Shown: piece after piece, positions 10,032-20,157 of the stretch
How positions within the stretch are numbered: the stretch's first letter is position 1
Layout: each line of letters begins with the position of its first letter
Assembly (NCBI GenBank): GCA_019188255.1
Contig: JAETXT010000001.1
Span: 4,278,001 to 4,342,000 of the forward strand
Source: Verticillium longisporum
Taxonomy: Eukaryota > Ascomycota > Sordariomycetes > Glomerellales > Plectosphaerellaceae
DNA: 64,000 bases
Direction of reading: 5' to 3'
Made by a program: the position numbers and the translations under genes
The notes under the pieces: model-generated
Told to the model about the DNA's origin: nothing
The model's database searches: none
Seen by the model: only the letters and a program-made list of their open reading frames with translations

Positions 10032-10793
10032 ATGTGCATATGGCATCACATCATCATCTTTATGCTCAGCACACATTCTAGATCGGCCGCATCATCCGCA
10101 TAACGGACAAGAAGTAGAACTAGACAAAACAGAGGAGCATTAGAGGAGCATGAGTGCTGGATACGCCAGAAATATGATGAGAACGCCGTGATCAAAGGGT
10201 ATTGGTACCGATGAGGTCGTGAACTGCATGTGAGTTAGATGATCTTGTCTAACGAAGGTGATGCTCAGTTGAACAAGGCCCCTGGTAGTACAATCTTCAA
10301 CGTGTGGTCTTCATTGTCAGGGGCTAGTGATAACAAGACTTACAGCGATGAGTAACACTTGCCAAAGGCATGGATCTTCACAAAGAGCCCAACAATGATG
10401 TTCTCGCAGGACTGCAGGGCTCCATAGATGTGTGAGCCAGGCAGTTACTGGCGGCCGACTGACCATCGCCATGCCGACAGCCACAGATCGTGAGGGCAGT
10501 CGTGACCGTGTTCATCACGTCAACGCAATGCGAACGTCAACATAAACGTCGGTAGCTACCTTCCCTTCCCATCTTCTGGGCTATCTGAATCTGTGAATTC
10601 CTCCTGAACCCAAGAGACCAAGTACACTACCTCTTCCCGACTCCCAACGCTACCTTCCAGAACGGAACACAAGCTTTCCCCTTCATTATCACAATCAACC
10701 GGTAACAAGCCTAGGGCTTATTGATCCTCTTCCACCTGCTTTTATTGTTGCATTCATTATTCCTGTCCTTCACGCTCTCCTCATACTCTCAAG
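10032..10793. other. Intergenic and probable 5' leader of the next gene
   Basis: No coding signature. The last 230 bp are pyrimidine-rich (TTCCCTTCCCATCTTC, CCTCTTCCCGACTCCC), typical of fungal promoters and leaders, and lead to the ATG at 10794. Confidence 0.5.
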
Positions 10794-12248
10794 ATGGGCC
10801 GTTTTGACTACAAGAAGTCTCGTCTGCCCACCCGAGAGGGCGCCGCAGCGCGCCCTTCTCTTCGCAGTCTCATATCGGCACCAGTTGGACCGATTCATCG
10901 GAGTAACGGCCAAGATCTCCAGCGGAGCGAGGGATTCTCCATCGTCCCGTCGATCGACTCCTGCGCCGGCTCTAACCCTAACAACCCAACTATAGGTGAA
11001 CAGAGCAAAGAGCATCTCGATATAGCCGACTCCCGAAGCAACAACAATGGTCGGATCATGGAAGACGGTGTCGACAAGACTCGGTTCTGCATTCTGACCA
11101 GCTCTTCGGCACCTATGGCAAGACGGCTTTCTGCCAGCTACAGGGGTGGCCGGCCGCCTGTTGGAAACCCTGTTGCTGCCAGCGAGAACAAGACGACAAC
11201 TCGCGGCACCCTCGCCATGTCACGAAAGACTATTGGTTCTGATGCATCGGCAACCAAGTTCCAATCCAAGCTCAAGGTTGGCGAGGCAGAACGTGCCAGC
11301 CTGGGCAGCATGAAGCCATTGCCCGAACTGCCAGCTGTGAAGAATACCAAGGGCAGACTGAGCTTGTTCACCGGAAAGAAGAGCAACTCAACTCTCAGTC
11401 TTAGCACCAAGGCCAATTTCCAGACTCAAAAGCCTTCATTCGAGACCAAAGCCGAGACGGCTACCTCGGACATCGAGATCAAGTCCATCGCCTACCCGCA
11501 CGCTCCCCCCCCCAAACCGCGTCTCACCAAGTCGAGAACTCTCGCGGCACTGACGAACTTGACTGCCTCTCTCTCACGAACATCGCTCGTCTCGGACCGC
11601 AAAGCCAGCTCCTCTTCCAAGGCCAGCGTACCTTCCGTCAGAACTGCCTCGCCCACGGTATCCACCATGACCCCTTTCCCCGTCCTCCCCGAGGAAACCC
11701 CCAGAGCTTCTCAGCCCATCGATATCACATCTGCCCAGCCCTCGGCGTACTGGTCGGGGAGATACCTTGCCCTCCACGACAGATACAAGTCCGACGCCAA
11801 CCTGACCGAAGCTCCGATGCGCACCCTTCTCGCCCAGACGCCGAACCGCATCACCCCGCGCTCGGGTCTTACGCAGAGCAACACCACCGTCGGACTGACG
11901 ACCCTGACCAGCTACCAGCAGAGCAGCATCCCCTCTGTCGCCGCAGGCCGCACCTACGTCGACGACGAACCCATCGCCATCTCCGTGTTCCGCCGCCTTG
12001 AGGAGCTCTGCACCACGCCCGAGGCCCGCGAGAGCCTGCGAGCCTGGCAGCTGTCGTACGCGCGCAAGATCAAATGCGCCAAGCTGCTTCCTCCGGGCGA
12101 GACGATGGATGGCTCTGCTGCTCCTCGTGGTGACGGCGTCGTCGCTCGTTTCCTGGCCCGCAAGAGCGTCAGTGAGCACACGGATGGAAAAGCGCTAAGC
12201 AGCGACTTGAAGAGTTCCGTTGTCAGCAAGAAACCGAACAATGTCTGA
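10794..12248 (+). CDS. Conserved fungal hypothetical, low-complexity
   Basis: A single uninterrupted frame of 484 residues. The first 300 residues are Ser/Thr/Pro/Lys-rich and look disordered (SRTSLVSDRKASSSSKASVP). The C-terminal third is better ordered, with SAYWSGRYLALHDRYKSDA and then ISVFRRLEELCTTPEARESL followed by AWQLSYARK. Similar C-terminal motifs occur in uncharacterised proteins of other ascomycetes (from memory). No signal peptide, membrane segment or catalytic motif is seen. Function unknown. It converges with the Tfb2 gene on the opposite strand. Confidence 0.75.
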   Translation: MGRFDYKKSRLPTREGAAARPSLRSLISAPVGPIHRSNGQDLQRSEGFSIVPSIDSCAGSNPNNPTIGEQSKEHLDIADSRSNNNGRIMEDGVDKTRFCILTSSSAPMARRLSASYRGGRPPVGNPVAASENKTTTRGTLAMSRKTIGSDASATKFQSKLKVGEAERASLGSMKPLPELPAVKNTKGRLSLFTGKKSNSTLSLSTKANFQTQKPSFETKAETATSDIEIKSIAYPHAPPPKPRLTKSRTLAALTNLTASLSRTSLVSDRKASSSSKASVPSVRTASPTVSTMTPFPVLPEETPRASQPIDITSAQPSAYWSGRYLALHDRYKSDANLTEAPMRTLLAQTPNRITPRSGLTQSNTTVGLTTLTSYQQSSIPSVAAGRTYVDDEPIAISVFRRLEELCTTPEARESLRAWQLSYARKIKCAKLLPPGETMDGSAAPRGDGVVARFLARKSVSEHTDGKALSSDLKSSVVSKKPNNV

Positions 12249-12768
12249 CAGGATGAGAGGTACCGAATATGTGCTTTGCAAAGCTGAGCACTGTGGAGGA
12301 AAAGAGTGTTTACCAATTGTACTTGTATTTGGATGTGGTTGGCAATGGTCGGGATTGTTGCTCTGGCTCGGAGGACATCGTTGCTCAAGTTCAATCGGAT
12401 CGGGAGTGAGCAGCCACTGGATGTGGAACCTTAGCCTAGAGGAACGGCTGGATAGACAACTGTATCAGTAGCACCAAAGGAACAACGCAAGAAATGACGC
12501 TCAACTAATGAAGAGTTCGTTCAAAGGTATCTCGTCGCCATGTATCGTGCCAAAACGCCTTCCGACCCGCAGGCCATGCGAATCCCAACTCCGGCTCGTG
12601 AACCCCCCCGTATTCCCTTGTCTTTCCTGACATTCGTCTACTACACATAAACAAGACAACGCAACTTCAAGCGTCAGGTTATTCTACCAACCATCGCCGC
12701 CGCTCAACCTCGTCCGCCCCCGGGACGACCCCCTTCATCTGATCCCTCCTGTCCAGCTGGTCGGCGTT
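12249..12768. other. Convergent 3' intergenic region
   Basis: About 520 bp between two convergent genes, holding both 3' ends. No coding or repeat signal seen. Confidence 0.5.
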
Positions 12769-14293
12769 CTAAGCCTTCTTCCGCAGCTTGAGATAATCGC
12801 GAATCTGCTCATGCTTGCTCGCGAAGAACATACGCTTCCGATCGTTCCGCCACGCGAGCACGCCAATCTCGTCGGCGAACCGCGCGATATCCCTATACTC
12901 GGCATCGTCGTCAAAGTCGCGGAAGAGGAAGCCAGAGGTCGTCTTCATGCGTTCGTTCTCGAGTTGCCAGAGGCGGATCTGGTCGACGACGGTGGGCGGG
13001 AGGACAGGCTTGCCCTCGGCGGCGGCTTGCCTGTGCATCTGCTCGTGGGCGTGGGCGGCGAGGTAGGAGATGATCTGGTCGGCTGTGATGCCAAAGTCAA
13101 TGGCCTGGCGGACGGGCTGGCGAGTCAGACGACCGGACACCATGCCTGGGAACTTGACGGAGAGGTAGAAGAGAGAGAGGACGGCGATCTGCAGCTGCGA
13201 CGTTGTGTACGCGTAGACTCGGTAGTTGGTCTCGACGATGATGCCGTTGGTCTGGTCGCCTGGTCCGCCCTGGGGTTGTGACAGGGCGTTCATACCATCG
13301 GTTAGGGTGCGAGTCGCCGTCGAAACATTGGTCAGGGCGCGTGCTTGGGGCGTGCCAAAGTACTGGAAGGGTTTGTGCGAGGGTATGTAGACTAGGCCAA
13401 AGTCCATGAGGCTCGGAAGCATGTCTTGGCGCTCTTTGCTGAGGGCTTCGGTGTCGTAGACTTCGTCGAGCTCGAGGATCGAGAGCTGGAACAGGAAAGA
13501 GAGCATATCCGTATGCTTGGCCGTCTGCTGGTCGGTCGCGTCGAGCCACAACAACAGCAGCGTCCAGACTTGCGCGTTTTCTTCTTGCAGCAGGAATGTA
13601 AAGCCAGCCTGCGTGATTGTGGTGCTGCCGCCTTGACGCTTGACGAGCTGGCCCGCGAGGAGCAGCTCCTTGACGGAGTTCTTAGGACCGCCGCTGACGA
13701 CGAAGCCGGGCGGCACGCTGTTGTCAATGTAGTGTAGAATGGCATCCCATTTCTGCCGTGCGTGTTTCTCGATCGACTCAATCGTGATTTCGGGTGAGCG
13801 GGGGTGCGGAGAGATCACGCCGAAGGAGCCTGGTGCTCCGTTGCCTTCGAGGGCCTCGCGATAGGACTTCGAAAAGTTGGCCGTGAGTTGTATCATTTGC
13901 GGAGCGCCTTGTGTTGGAACGGACATCTGTAGCATGTGTAGACTTCGGAGTTGCGCGAGAGCATGATCTTTAGCTCTGCTTGGGTCAGCGGCGCAACGAA
14001 GAATCCTCAACGGTAGGCGTACCTCTTGTACTCAGGCTTCACGCGTGCCTCGAGATCGGCTATTGGTATCGGTCCGGGGAGATATAGGAGCATCGTTACA
14101 AATGTCTTGGCTGAGGGAAAGTCAGTTCATACTCGGTGGTCAGAGGCCTTGGTCTCCTACCCAGTGGCGACAACATGCGTCTTGAGATGCATAATGCGGT
14201 GGAGGGGTTCAGGTACAGCTTTCTAAACGTTGTACCGGGCAGCTTCTCCAGGTAGTCGGCCAGCTGGAGCGACTTCGTCAAGCCGGCCGACAT
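12769..14293 (-). CDS. TFB2: TFIIH core subunit Tfb2 (p52/GTF2H4)
   Basis: Three exons on the minus strand: 14293-14161, 14110-14023 and 13975-12769, with introns of 50 and 47 bp, giving 475 residues, close to yeast Tfb2 (about 513) and human p52 (462). Tfb2 binds and stimulates the XPB/Ssl2 translocase in TFIIH and is needed for transcription initiation and nucleotide excision repair. Landmarks are the N-terminal LADYLEKLPGTTFRKLYLNP, the helix ITQAGFTFLLQEENAQVWTL with a following LD, and the winged C-terminal region ending in FFASKHEQIRDYLKLRKKA. The splice joins keep the frame throughout (GLY-Ala-Lys-Thr-Phe at the first, Lys-Arg-Ala-Lys-Asp-His at the second). No lesion was found. Confidence 0.92.
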
Positions 14294-14912
14294 GATTGCC
14301 AGGAACCGCGCGAAGGGCGGTCTATACGGTGTCTATTGCCGCTAAGCGATTGATGTTGTATTCGATGGCACCTCGCGGTGTGCTCACGCACGTGTGGTTC
14401 GCGTTCCTCGTCTCGATCGTGGGGGAAAGTAGGTTTGCTATGGTGTAGGGAGTCGAGCAGTCATAAGGCTTTGCTGCAGTACCTGTATTCTTCGTTCTGA
14501 CAGCTCGGCCGAGACACTTGCCGTGGTCAGCTGCGCTTGAATTGTTGGACAGCGACTCCGTCCTCCAAGACTTGTGAATGATGGTCTGGAAATCATCATC
14601 GAAGCTTGAGCTCACGACGCTTATCGAGAGACCCAGTCTTATCGAGGGGGGTGTTTTGATTGGCCATTCTGCTGCAGCCTAACGAGCCATTGATGCGCTC
14701 ACGTGACGCAAAGTGCCGAGGTCAGATATGCCGACCGTTATCAAGCTTATCGCGGCTCTTGTCGGGGCTCTGACGTCGCCCTCACGAAGTTCATTTGGAG
14801 CAAGGAGTAGGAGCAAAGTGTTTTGCTGACATTGCAGATCATCTCTGCGTTTTCGGGAAGATCAATTGGTTTCTTCTCTTGCTTAGGGTTTTACGAAACA
14901 TATTACGACGCG
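14294..14912. other. Divergent promoter region of TFB2 and the thioesterase gene
   Basis: About 620 bp between two head-to-head genes. Frames here have no family signature. No clear TATA box was seen, as is common for housekeeping promoters. Confidence 0.5.
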
Positions 14913-15755
14913 ATGCCGCCACGTCTTACGCCTCTGCGCTTCGTGCGCTCCGTATGTCCGATATGCTAGCTTATGTCTCTCTAATTGACCATGTCCCTGA
15001 CAAGAGCGCAGGTTATGAACTCTTTCACCAAGGACTCAGGCCTTGAGCCGAGGTATGTAGCCCCCTCGAGAAGTTGCTTGGCAATTCAAATACTGATCGT
15101 CCCAGGTTGCTTGGCGAACATGTCCGTGACTCCTCACACTGAGTGAGATCGTTGTCCTCCATTAACAGCTGCCCAGTTTCGAGTCACCAATGCGACGAAT
15201 GGAACCGTAGACTTTGAGCTCGACATTCAAAAGCAACACACTGTAAGGGACCCCCGGGGGCTTTCTCGATTCTTCGCCCGTGCTCACAGCGTAGAACCGC
15301 CTCAAAACCATCCACGGCGGGACCCTTGCATCTCTTGTCGACCTGGGAGGCTCGCTTGCCGTGGCAAGTACCGGTCGTTTCGCAACAGGTGTCTCAACGG
15401 ATTTAAACGTTACCTACATCGCCCCTGGCGGTGTCGTTGGCGATCGCATGACTGGGCAGGCTGTCTGCGACAAAATGGGCCGCACTCTGGCGTATACGAC
15501 TGTGAAGTTCTTCAACAAGAAGGGTGAGCTGGCTGCGCGGGGTAGCCACACCAAGTAAGTCCGAGTCCTGAGGCATCAAAGTTGTCTATTGACCAGCATA
15601 GATACGTGTCCAAGACATGGGAAAATGAAGATTATGTTGCCCCAGCCGAGTTCGTGGCACCCGAGGAGGAGCAAGTGAAGAAAGATGAGGTCGGCACCCT
15701 GAAAAAGACGATTACTACTGGGAGAGAGTCGTCCGGCGTCTGGGGGAGGTCGTGA
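14913..15755 (+). CDS. Hotdog-fold acyl-CoA thioesterase (4HBT/Them2-like)
   Basis: Six exons: 14913-14951, 15012-15052, 15106-15121, 15177-15242, 15295-15554 and 15602-15755, giving 191 residues. One exon is only 16 nt. The hotdog core is clear: VDFELDIQKQHTNRLKTIHG, with the HGG active-site loop, LVDLGGSLAVAS on the long helix, then GVSTDLNVTYIAPG. This matches small thioesterases that hydrolyse acyl-CoA. The N-terminus MPPRLTPLRFVRS is basic without acids and may be a mitochondrial presequence (inference). The C-terminal 30 residues are charged and probably flexible. It is divergent from TFB2. The junction before FRVTNATNG uses a CCCAG acceptor; the nearer AACAG site would break the frame. 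Confidence 0.85.
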
Positions 15756-15946
15756 ACAAATGGCTACAACAGAGACATATACCAGACATAGATGTAGAAC
15801 TCGTTATTACTACCATACCTCTGCGATCCTTACTCAATTATGAACCCTGAACGCCTCAAAATACACCCGTTGTGCCGTTATGCATGTTGTGCCTGGATTC
15901 GTTCCAAATATCATCGTCAAGTCGTTAAGTTTTTCGTCTTGCACCA

Positions 15947-17049
15947 TCACATAGATCCTCTGCCGGACTCAGAGCTTCCTGCCCAGCTCTCGGCTCGTGC
16001 ACACTTTGGCAGTGCTGGTGCCACGATCATCTCTCCCTTGGGACCCTTCCTTGCTGCCCAGGACTCGCTGTCTCTCTCTTTCGCCAGAGTACACAGCATG
16101 ATGAGTATACCAAGCATAATCCATCGAATTACAGCTGTCAAAATGGGCTCCCAGACAGGGAACGACCGAGAAGACATGTCCTTGTCTAGCAGCACCCAAA
16201 GTGCAGCTCTAGCAATGTCCCAGGAGAGAACAATCACCAACAGAACACCGCCAATCAAGGCGAATACGGGAGACTGCGTCGGGCGTTAGCGACTGTTGCC
16301 GCATGAGATCAGGGAGACGAGGAAACTGACTCTTCGGAGGTACTTCCCTCTGCCACGACGTGCGCATGCAAACGCGCTGACTATCACCAAGCCCACGGTA
16401 CCGATGAGAAGCAGCGCGGCGATCGCGACGAGCATGCGGTTGGCTGCGATGCGGTTGCTGCCGCCCTGTCCCTGAGTTGGAACGACAAATGGGCTCGAAG
16501 TAGCGTCATCATACACGGACCTGTCGGCGTCGACAGCAAGCCCAAACTGCGCGATGGCCAGAATAATGAGGAGCGCGGTAAAGCAATGCACGGCAAGCCT
16601 CGCGAAACGGGGACGACTAGTGTGGCCGCCCGCCTGAGGGATCTGGATGGCGAAGAGGAGTTCCCAAAAAGTGCAGAGGAGTAATGACTGAGCGACCAGC
16701 AACATCCATGTCGATATTTGCGCGAGGATAGGCGCTGTAAGATAGATGTTCCGTCGCCAATCTGTGTCGGGGTCCCTGTTATCGAGATGCTCGATCTCGT
16801 AGCCGCGTGCTGCAGTGTATAGGATTGTCCACCTGCGAGGGCGTCAGCATAAGAGCCCGTGGTTTCGACAAGTCGGCCGTACAGTGAATATGTGACAAAA
16901 GCCGCTCGTAGAAAGAATACCCATGGCTTCGTTGGGTCCCTTTTGAAAATTCTCAGACGGAACGATAGGAAAGTAAACACGAGGGCTGGAATGATGGTTA
17001 AGCCAGTCAAGGCTGTGGCAATGATGGAGGCGATGCGTGTAAGTGCCAT
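15947..17049 (-). CDS. Seven-transmembrane fungal protein
   Basis: Three exons on the minus strand: 17049-16883, 16832-16331 and 16273-15947, with introns of 50 and 57 bp, giving 331 residues. The second intron uses a GTCAGT donor; the alternative GTACCT donor nearby gives a stop. Seven hydrophobic segments can be counted (for example GLTIIPALVFTFLSF, MLLVAQSLLLCTFWELLF, LAVHCFTALLIILAIAQFGL, IAALLLIGTVGLVIVSAFAC, LIGGVLLVIVLSWDIARAAL). Segment spacing resembles the seven-TM protein at 28976-30063. I do not recognise a named family. It is an integral membrane protein of unknown role, possibly receptor- or transporter-like. Confidence 0.78.
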
Positions 17050-18127
17050 CGTCTGGTGCCTGGCGTGTACGATTGACCGACTTCTGGAGTACCTGGGTGC
17101 TGCACACAGTCGTCACAGGCTGAGGCTTGCTGCTCCTTATTAGTATGAAACACAAACTTCCCTCCAAGAGCTTGAGTGTCCGCCAATAGTCCATTTATCC
17201 TGTTCTGCGTGTTCATTGATGATGGCCCGCTCGTCGTGGGTGTATGACTGCCGACGCCGAGCTGACGTTGGCCAAGCTCTGACCTCATCGTTGGTCGGGC
17301 TGTGACACTCGTTGACGCCGGGCGAAGCCCGCTAAGAGCTTGGAGCTTGGAGCTTCAGCTGGCCGAGTCCACTTCCGGAGCAAAGCGGCTCGGCGCCAAC
17401 AAATATGCGTAGGTGTTTTTCGTACCAAAGCTGCACGCAGTAGTCATTGCGTCAAGTAAGTGGCTTGCACCTACATAATCCAGCGTTAGAGTTTCTCGGC
17501 CGTTGTTCCGTCGCTTGACCGGGTGGCTGGCTGGTCAAAATGTCGCAGCAGCCAAGGAAGTTTGTACTGGGCATGTCTCACTGCTTTCTTCTGCGGCTCT
17601 ACTCGGATCGCGATGATTCATGATCGGTCCAGAAATCATGTATGCGCATCTACTGAGGACAGACCTGCGTACGTCGCAAAATGTCTTCAGAATGAACTAA
17701 TAACACTGAATTGGCCTGAGAACATATATTCTTTACTGGGCGTTGTCATGTATTGGAACCGAAAGCGGTCTAGATCTTCTAACCAAAATTGTACATGGTA
17801 AACGTTCAAGAATTCGTATTCCCTGTCTCAATCCTTTTTATGACTAGCAAAGTGACCAATGCCATCAGATGCTAGGGTAGTCTAAGTGTTGTCTGCCTCA
17901 TTGGAACTAGCCAGCGTTTTGGTTGGGTCGCCATCGCGGTACTCCGACACACTCAGTCAGGTAGGAATTGGACAGGAGTTAGAGTTCATGAGCCGTGAGA
18001 CCATGCTGCATAGTTTGAGAGTTGTTTTAAGGGATTCCAAGCACAAAATAGATAGCATGAAGAGGAGCACTAATGGGAGGATTGATATACATGCATATTT
18101 ACCCCCTTCAATTATCATTGAGCCTCT
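17050..18127. other. Intergenic, nothing recognised
   Basis: Upstream of the seven-TM gene and downstream of the degenerate NLR tail. A short tandem AGCTTGG unit lies near 17338. No open frame here has a domain signature. It may contain further decayed C-terminal NLR sequence, but I could not show it. Confidence 0.4.
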
Positions 18128-18634
18128 TTACCCCTTCCAGGTTTGTCGCGAAAGAAAACACTGCCACAAATTTGTACCATAATGGCCGTTTCCAAGGCAG
18201 CTCCATCGATGCAAGGTACCGTCCGCCAGCAACGACCTAATCATACCGCTTAAATCCACTTGACGTGCATCTGCTAATCTGGCGTGCAAATACGCGTGGT
18301 TCGAAGCGTACGATGCGAGCGCGGGATAAACTTCTAAGACCTGGGACTCCAAAGACTCAACGTCAGATCCTCTCCTTTCATAAAAATCCTGCTCGTCCTT
18401 CAGTGGTCCCATGTGTCCTTCTGACTCATCAGCGGCGCTGCCCGCAATCCAGGACTCTCGCGAATGTTAGGATGATGCTGATGATCCGAAGCTTATAATA
18501 CTTGGTCGACGTCTTATTTGACTGTGGCTTTTCCCTATCCATTCTTCTCTAGCTATAACAAATTTATCGAGCTTAGATATTTAAGTAAAAGCAAGGCAGG
18601 TACGCAAGATGGCGAGGTGACCTTGTGCAATAAA
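18128..18634 (-). pseudogene. C-terminal part of the hydrolase-NACHT gene, beyond the gypsy insertion
   Basis: Read on the minus strand from the base next to the gypsy LTR, the frame gives FIAQGHLAILRTCLAFT, the conserved 'GH..I...CL.Y' block that follows the NACHT/winged-helix region in fungal NLRs. The same frame continues through ISKLDK and HSRESWIAG to VLEVYPALASYASNHAYLHA and GMIRSLLADGTLHRW. Two in-frame TAA codons interrupt it (18581-18583 and 18467-18469), each one C-to-T change from CAA. It joins in phase with the fragment ending GKDTMYEF on the other side of the element, so this is the distal piece of the gene at 25476-28012, not an independent gene. Confidence 0.82.
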
Positions 18635-18844
18635 TGTAAGGGGCTGGTCGTCGAGCGTCGCGCTAGGACGAGGCCTTGAATGTATTATTACTAGATAAAG
18701 AATAAGAATAAGAAGAATACTATAATAGCTCTTTATGCCCCTTTATAATGGAAAATAAGGGGTTACGTAGGAGCCCACCTACGAACTAGCTACTAAGGCA
18801 TAGCCTTAGCTTTATAGCTTAGCTAGGTATAACCTATAATAATA
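18635..18844 (-). repeat. 3' LTR of the gypsy element
   Basis: 210 bp. The outer edge (left, about 18635-18685) keeps its CG/CA/TG content, while the inner edge is RIPed. This is the mirror image of the other LTR. Confidence 0.9.
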
Positions 18845-19809
18845 TCCCCCTTTATATAGGTTATATATTATAATTATTTTAAGTTTCGAAGTAAGTCTAT
18901 TTATTTATTATAGTATTATTATTTAATTATTAAAGTAAATATAGCTAGCTTTTATAGGGAATCTATTATTCCCTCTATATATTTCCTTTATTATTCTAGG
19001 TTAAGTTTCGAGTTTCTTTCTCCTCTTAATTCTATTTACTTATATTATCGCTATTATTGCCCCTATCCTTATAAATTACTATTCTAGTATAGGAAATATT
19101 ATATATTTAGGCTAATATTTATTAACTTCTCTATAATTATTAAAATAGTTTATTATAAGTTTTATATATCTTTATAGAATTATCTCGGTTCTTTCCTAGC
19201 TATTATATTTTCGCTAATATATTAAATACCTTAATAGACCTATATAAGTATTATTATTACTATAATAATAAGATTATTATATTACTATTAATATAGTATA
19301 ATATTAATATATTTTAGATATCTATTTACGCCTCCTATATTCGTAATATTCCTACCCCTAGTAGCGCTATTATTATTACTCCCTCTAAGAATAGTAATAA
19401 TAATAATGCGAATACCTTTATTATATACTACGTTTCCTATACTAACTCTATAATAGAATCCCGCCTCTATACTTAAGCGCCCTAAGAAAGGCGCTAATAC
19501 TTAGTATACTCGGTTCTATTGCTTTTATATTATTTACTTAATTATTAACTATATTTAGGTTAGTATTTAAGAGTAGTACTTAAGCGTACTTAGTTATAAC
19601 TATATATACTATGATTAGCGTAGTAAGTATTCCTATATTATAGTATTATTATATTTTCTAACGTTTTTCGTTATAAGTACTAGCTATAAATACTTTAAGT
19701 ACGCTTATACTAATTACCCCTATATCGCTATAATCCTTAAGGCCTATGCTACTATTACTACCCTTATTAATACTACTACTACCTATATCGCTAACGATAA
19801 TACTATAAT

Positions 19810-20157
19810 ATATTTATATTCTCGCTCCGTCTTTACTTCTAGTTTATTTCTAATTTATAGTAGACCTACTATACTTAGGAGGATACTATCGCTACGTTCT
19901 ACTAGACCGAGAATACTATCTATACTATATATACTAAGGCTATTACTAAGGCCACTGCCCTATCCCCTATAATTATTACCCCCGCCCTTATTACTTTCTT
20001 ATAGCCTATTAGCGCTGCCCTTACTATCTACGAGCTAGCTATCTAGGCTAGTCTCGGTCGTATAGAGTCGTTCCTCGAGCGCCTTATTACTACTATTAAA
20101 GCCGATATAGACTCTAAGGTCGCTAAGGAGGAGCCTACTACTTAGGATAAGGAGTAA
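19810..20157 (+). pseudogene. Antisense ORF in the gypsy element between pol and 3' LTR
   Basis: Opposite to gag-pol, one plus-strand frame stays readable to a stop at 20155-20157 if TAG is read as mutated CAG. The best stretches are TKAITKATALSPIIITPAL, ISAALTIYELAI, ASLGRIESFLERLITTIKAD and IDSKVAKEEPTT. The residue mix (Ala, Thr, Glu, Lys, helical) is that of a real protein, unlike the sense frames here. It probably extends upstream to about 18900, where the frame is harder to follow. Function unknown; no family recognised. Confidence 0.55.
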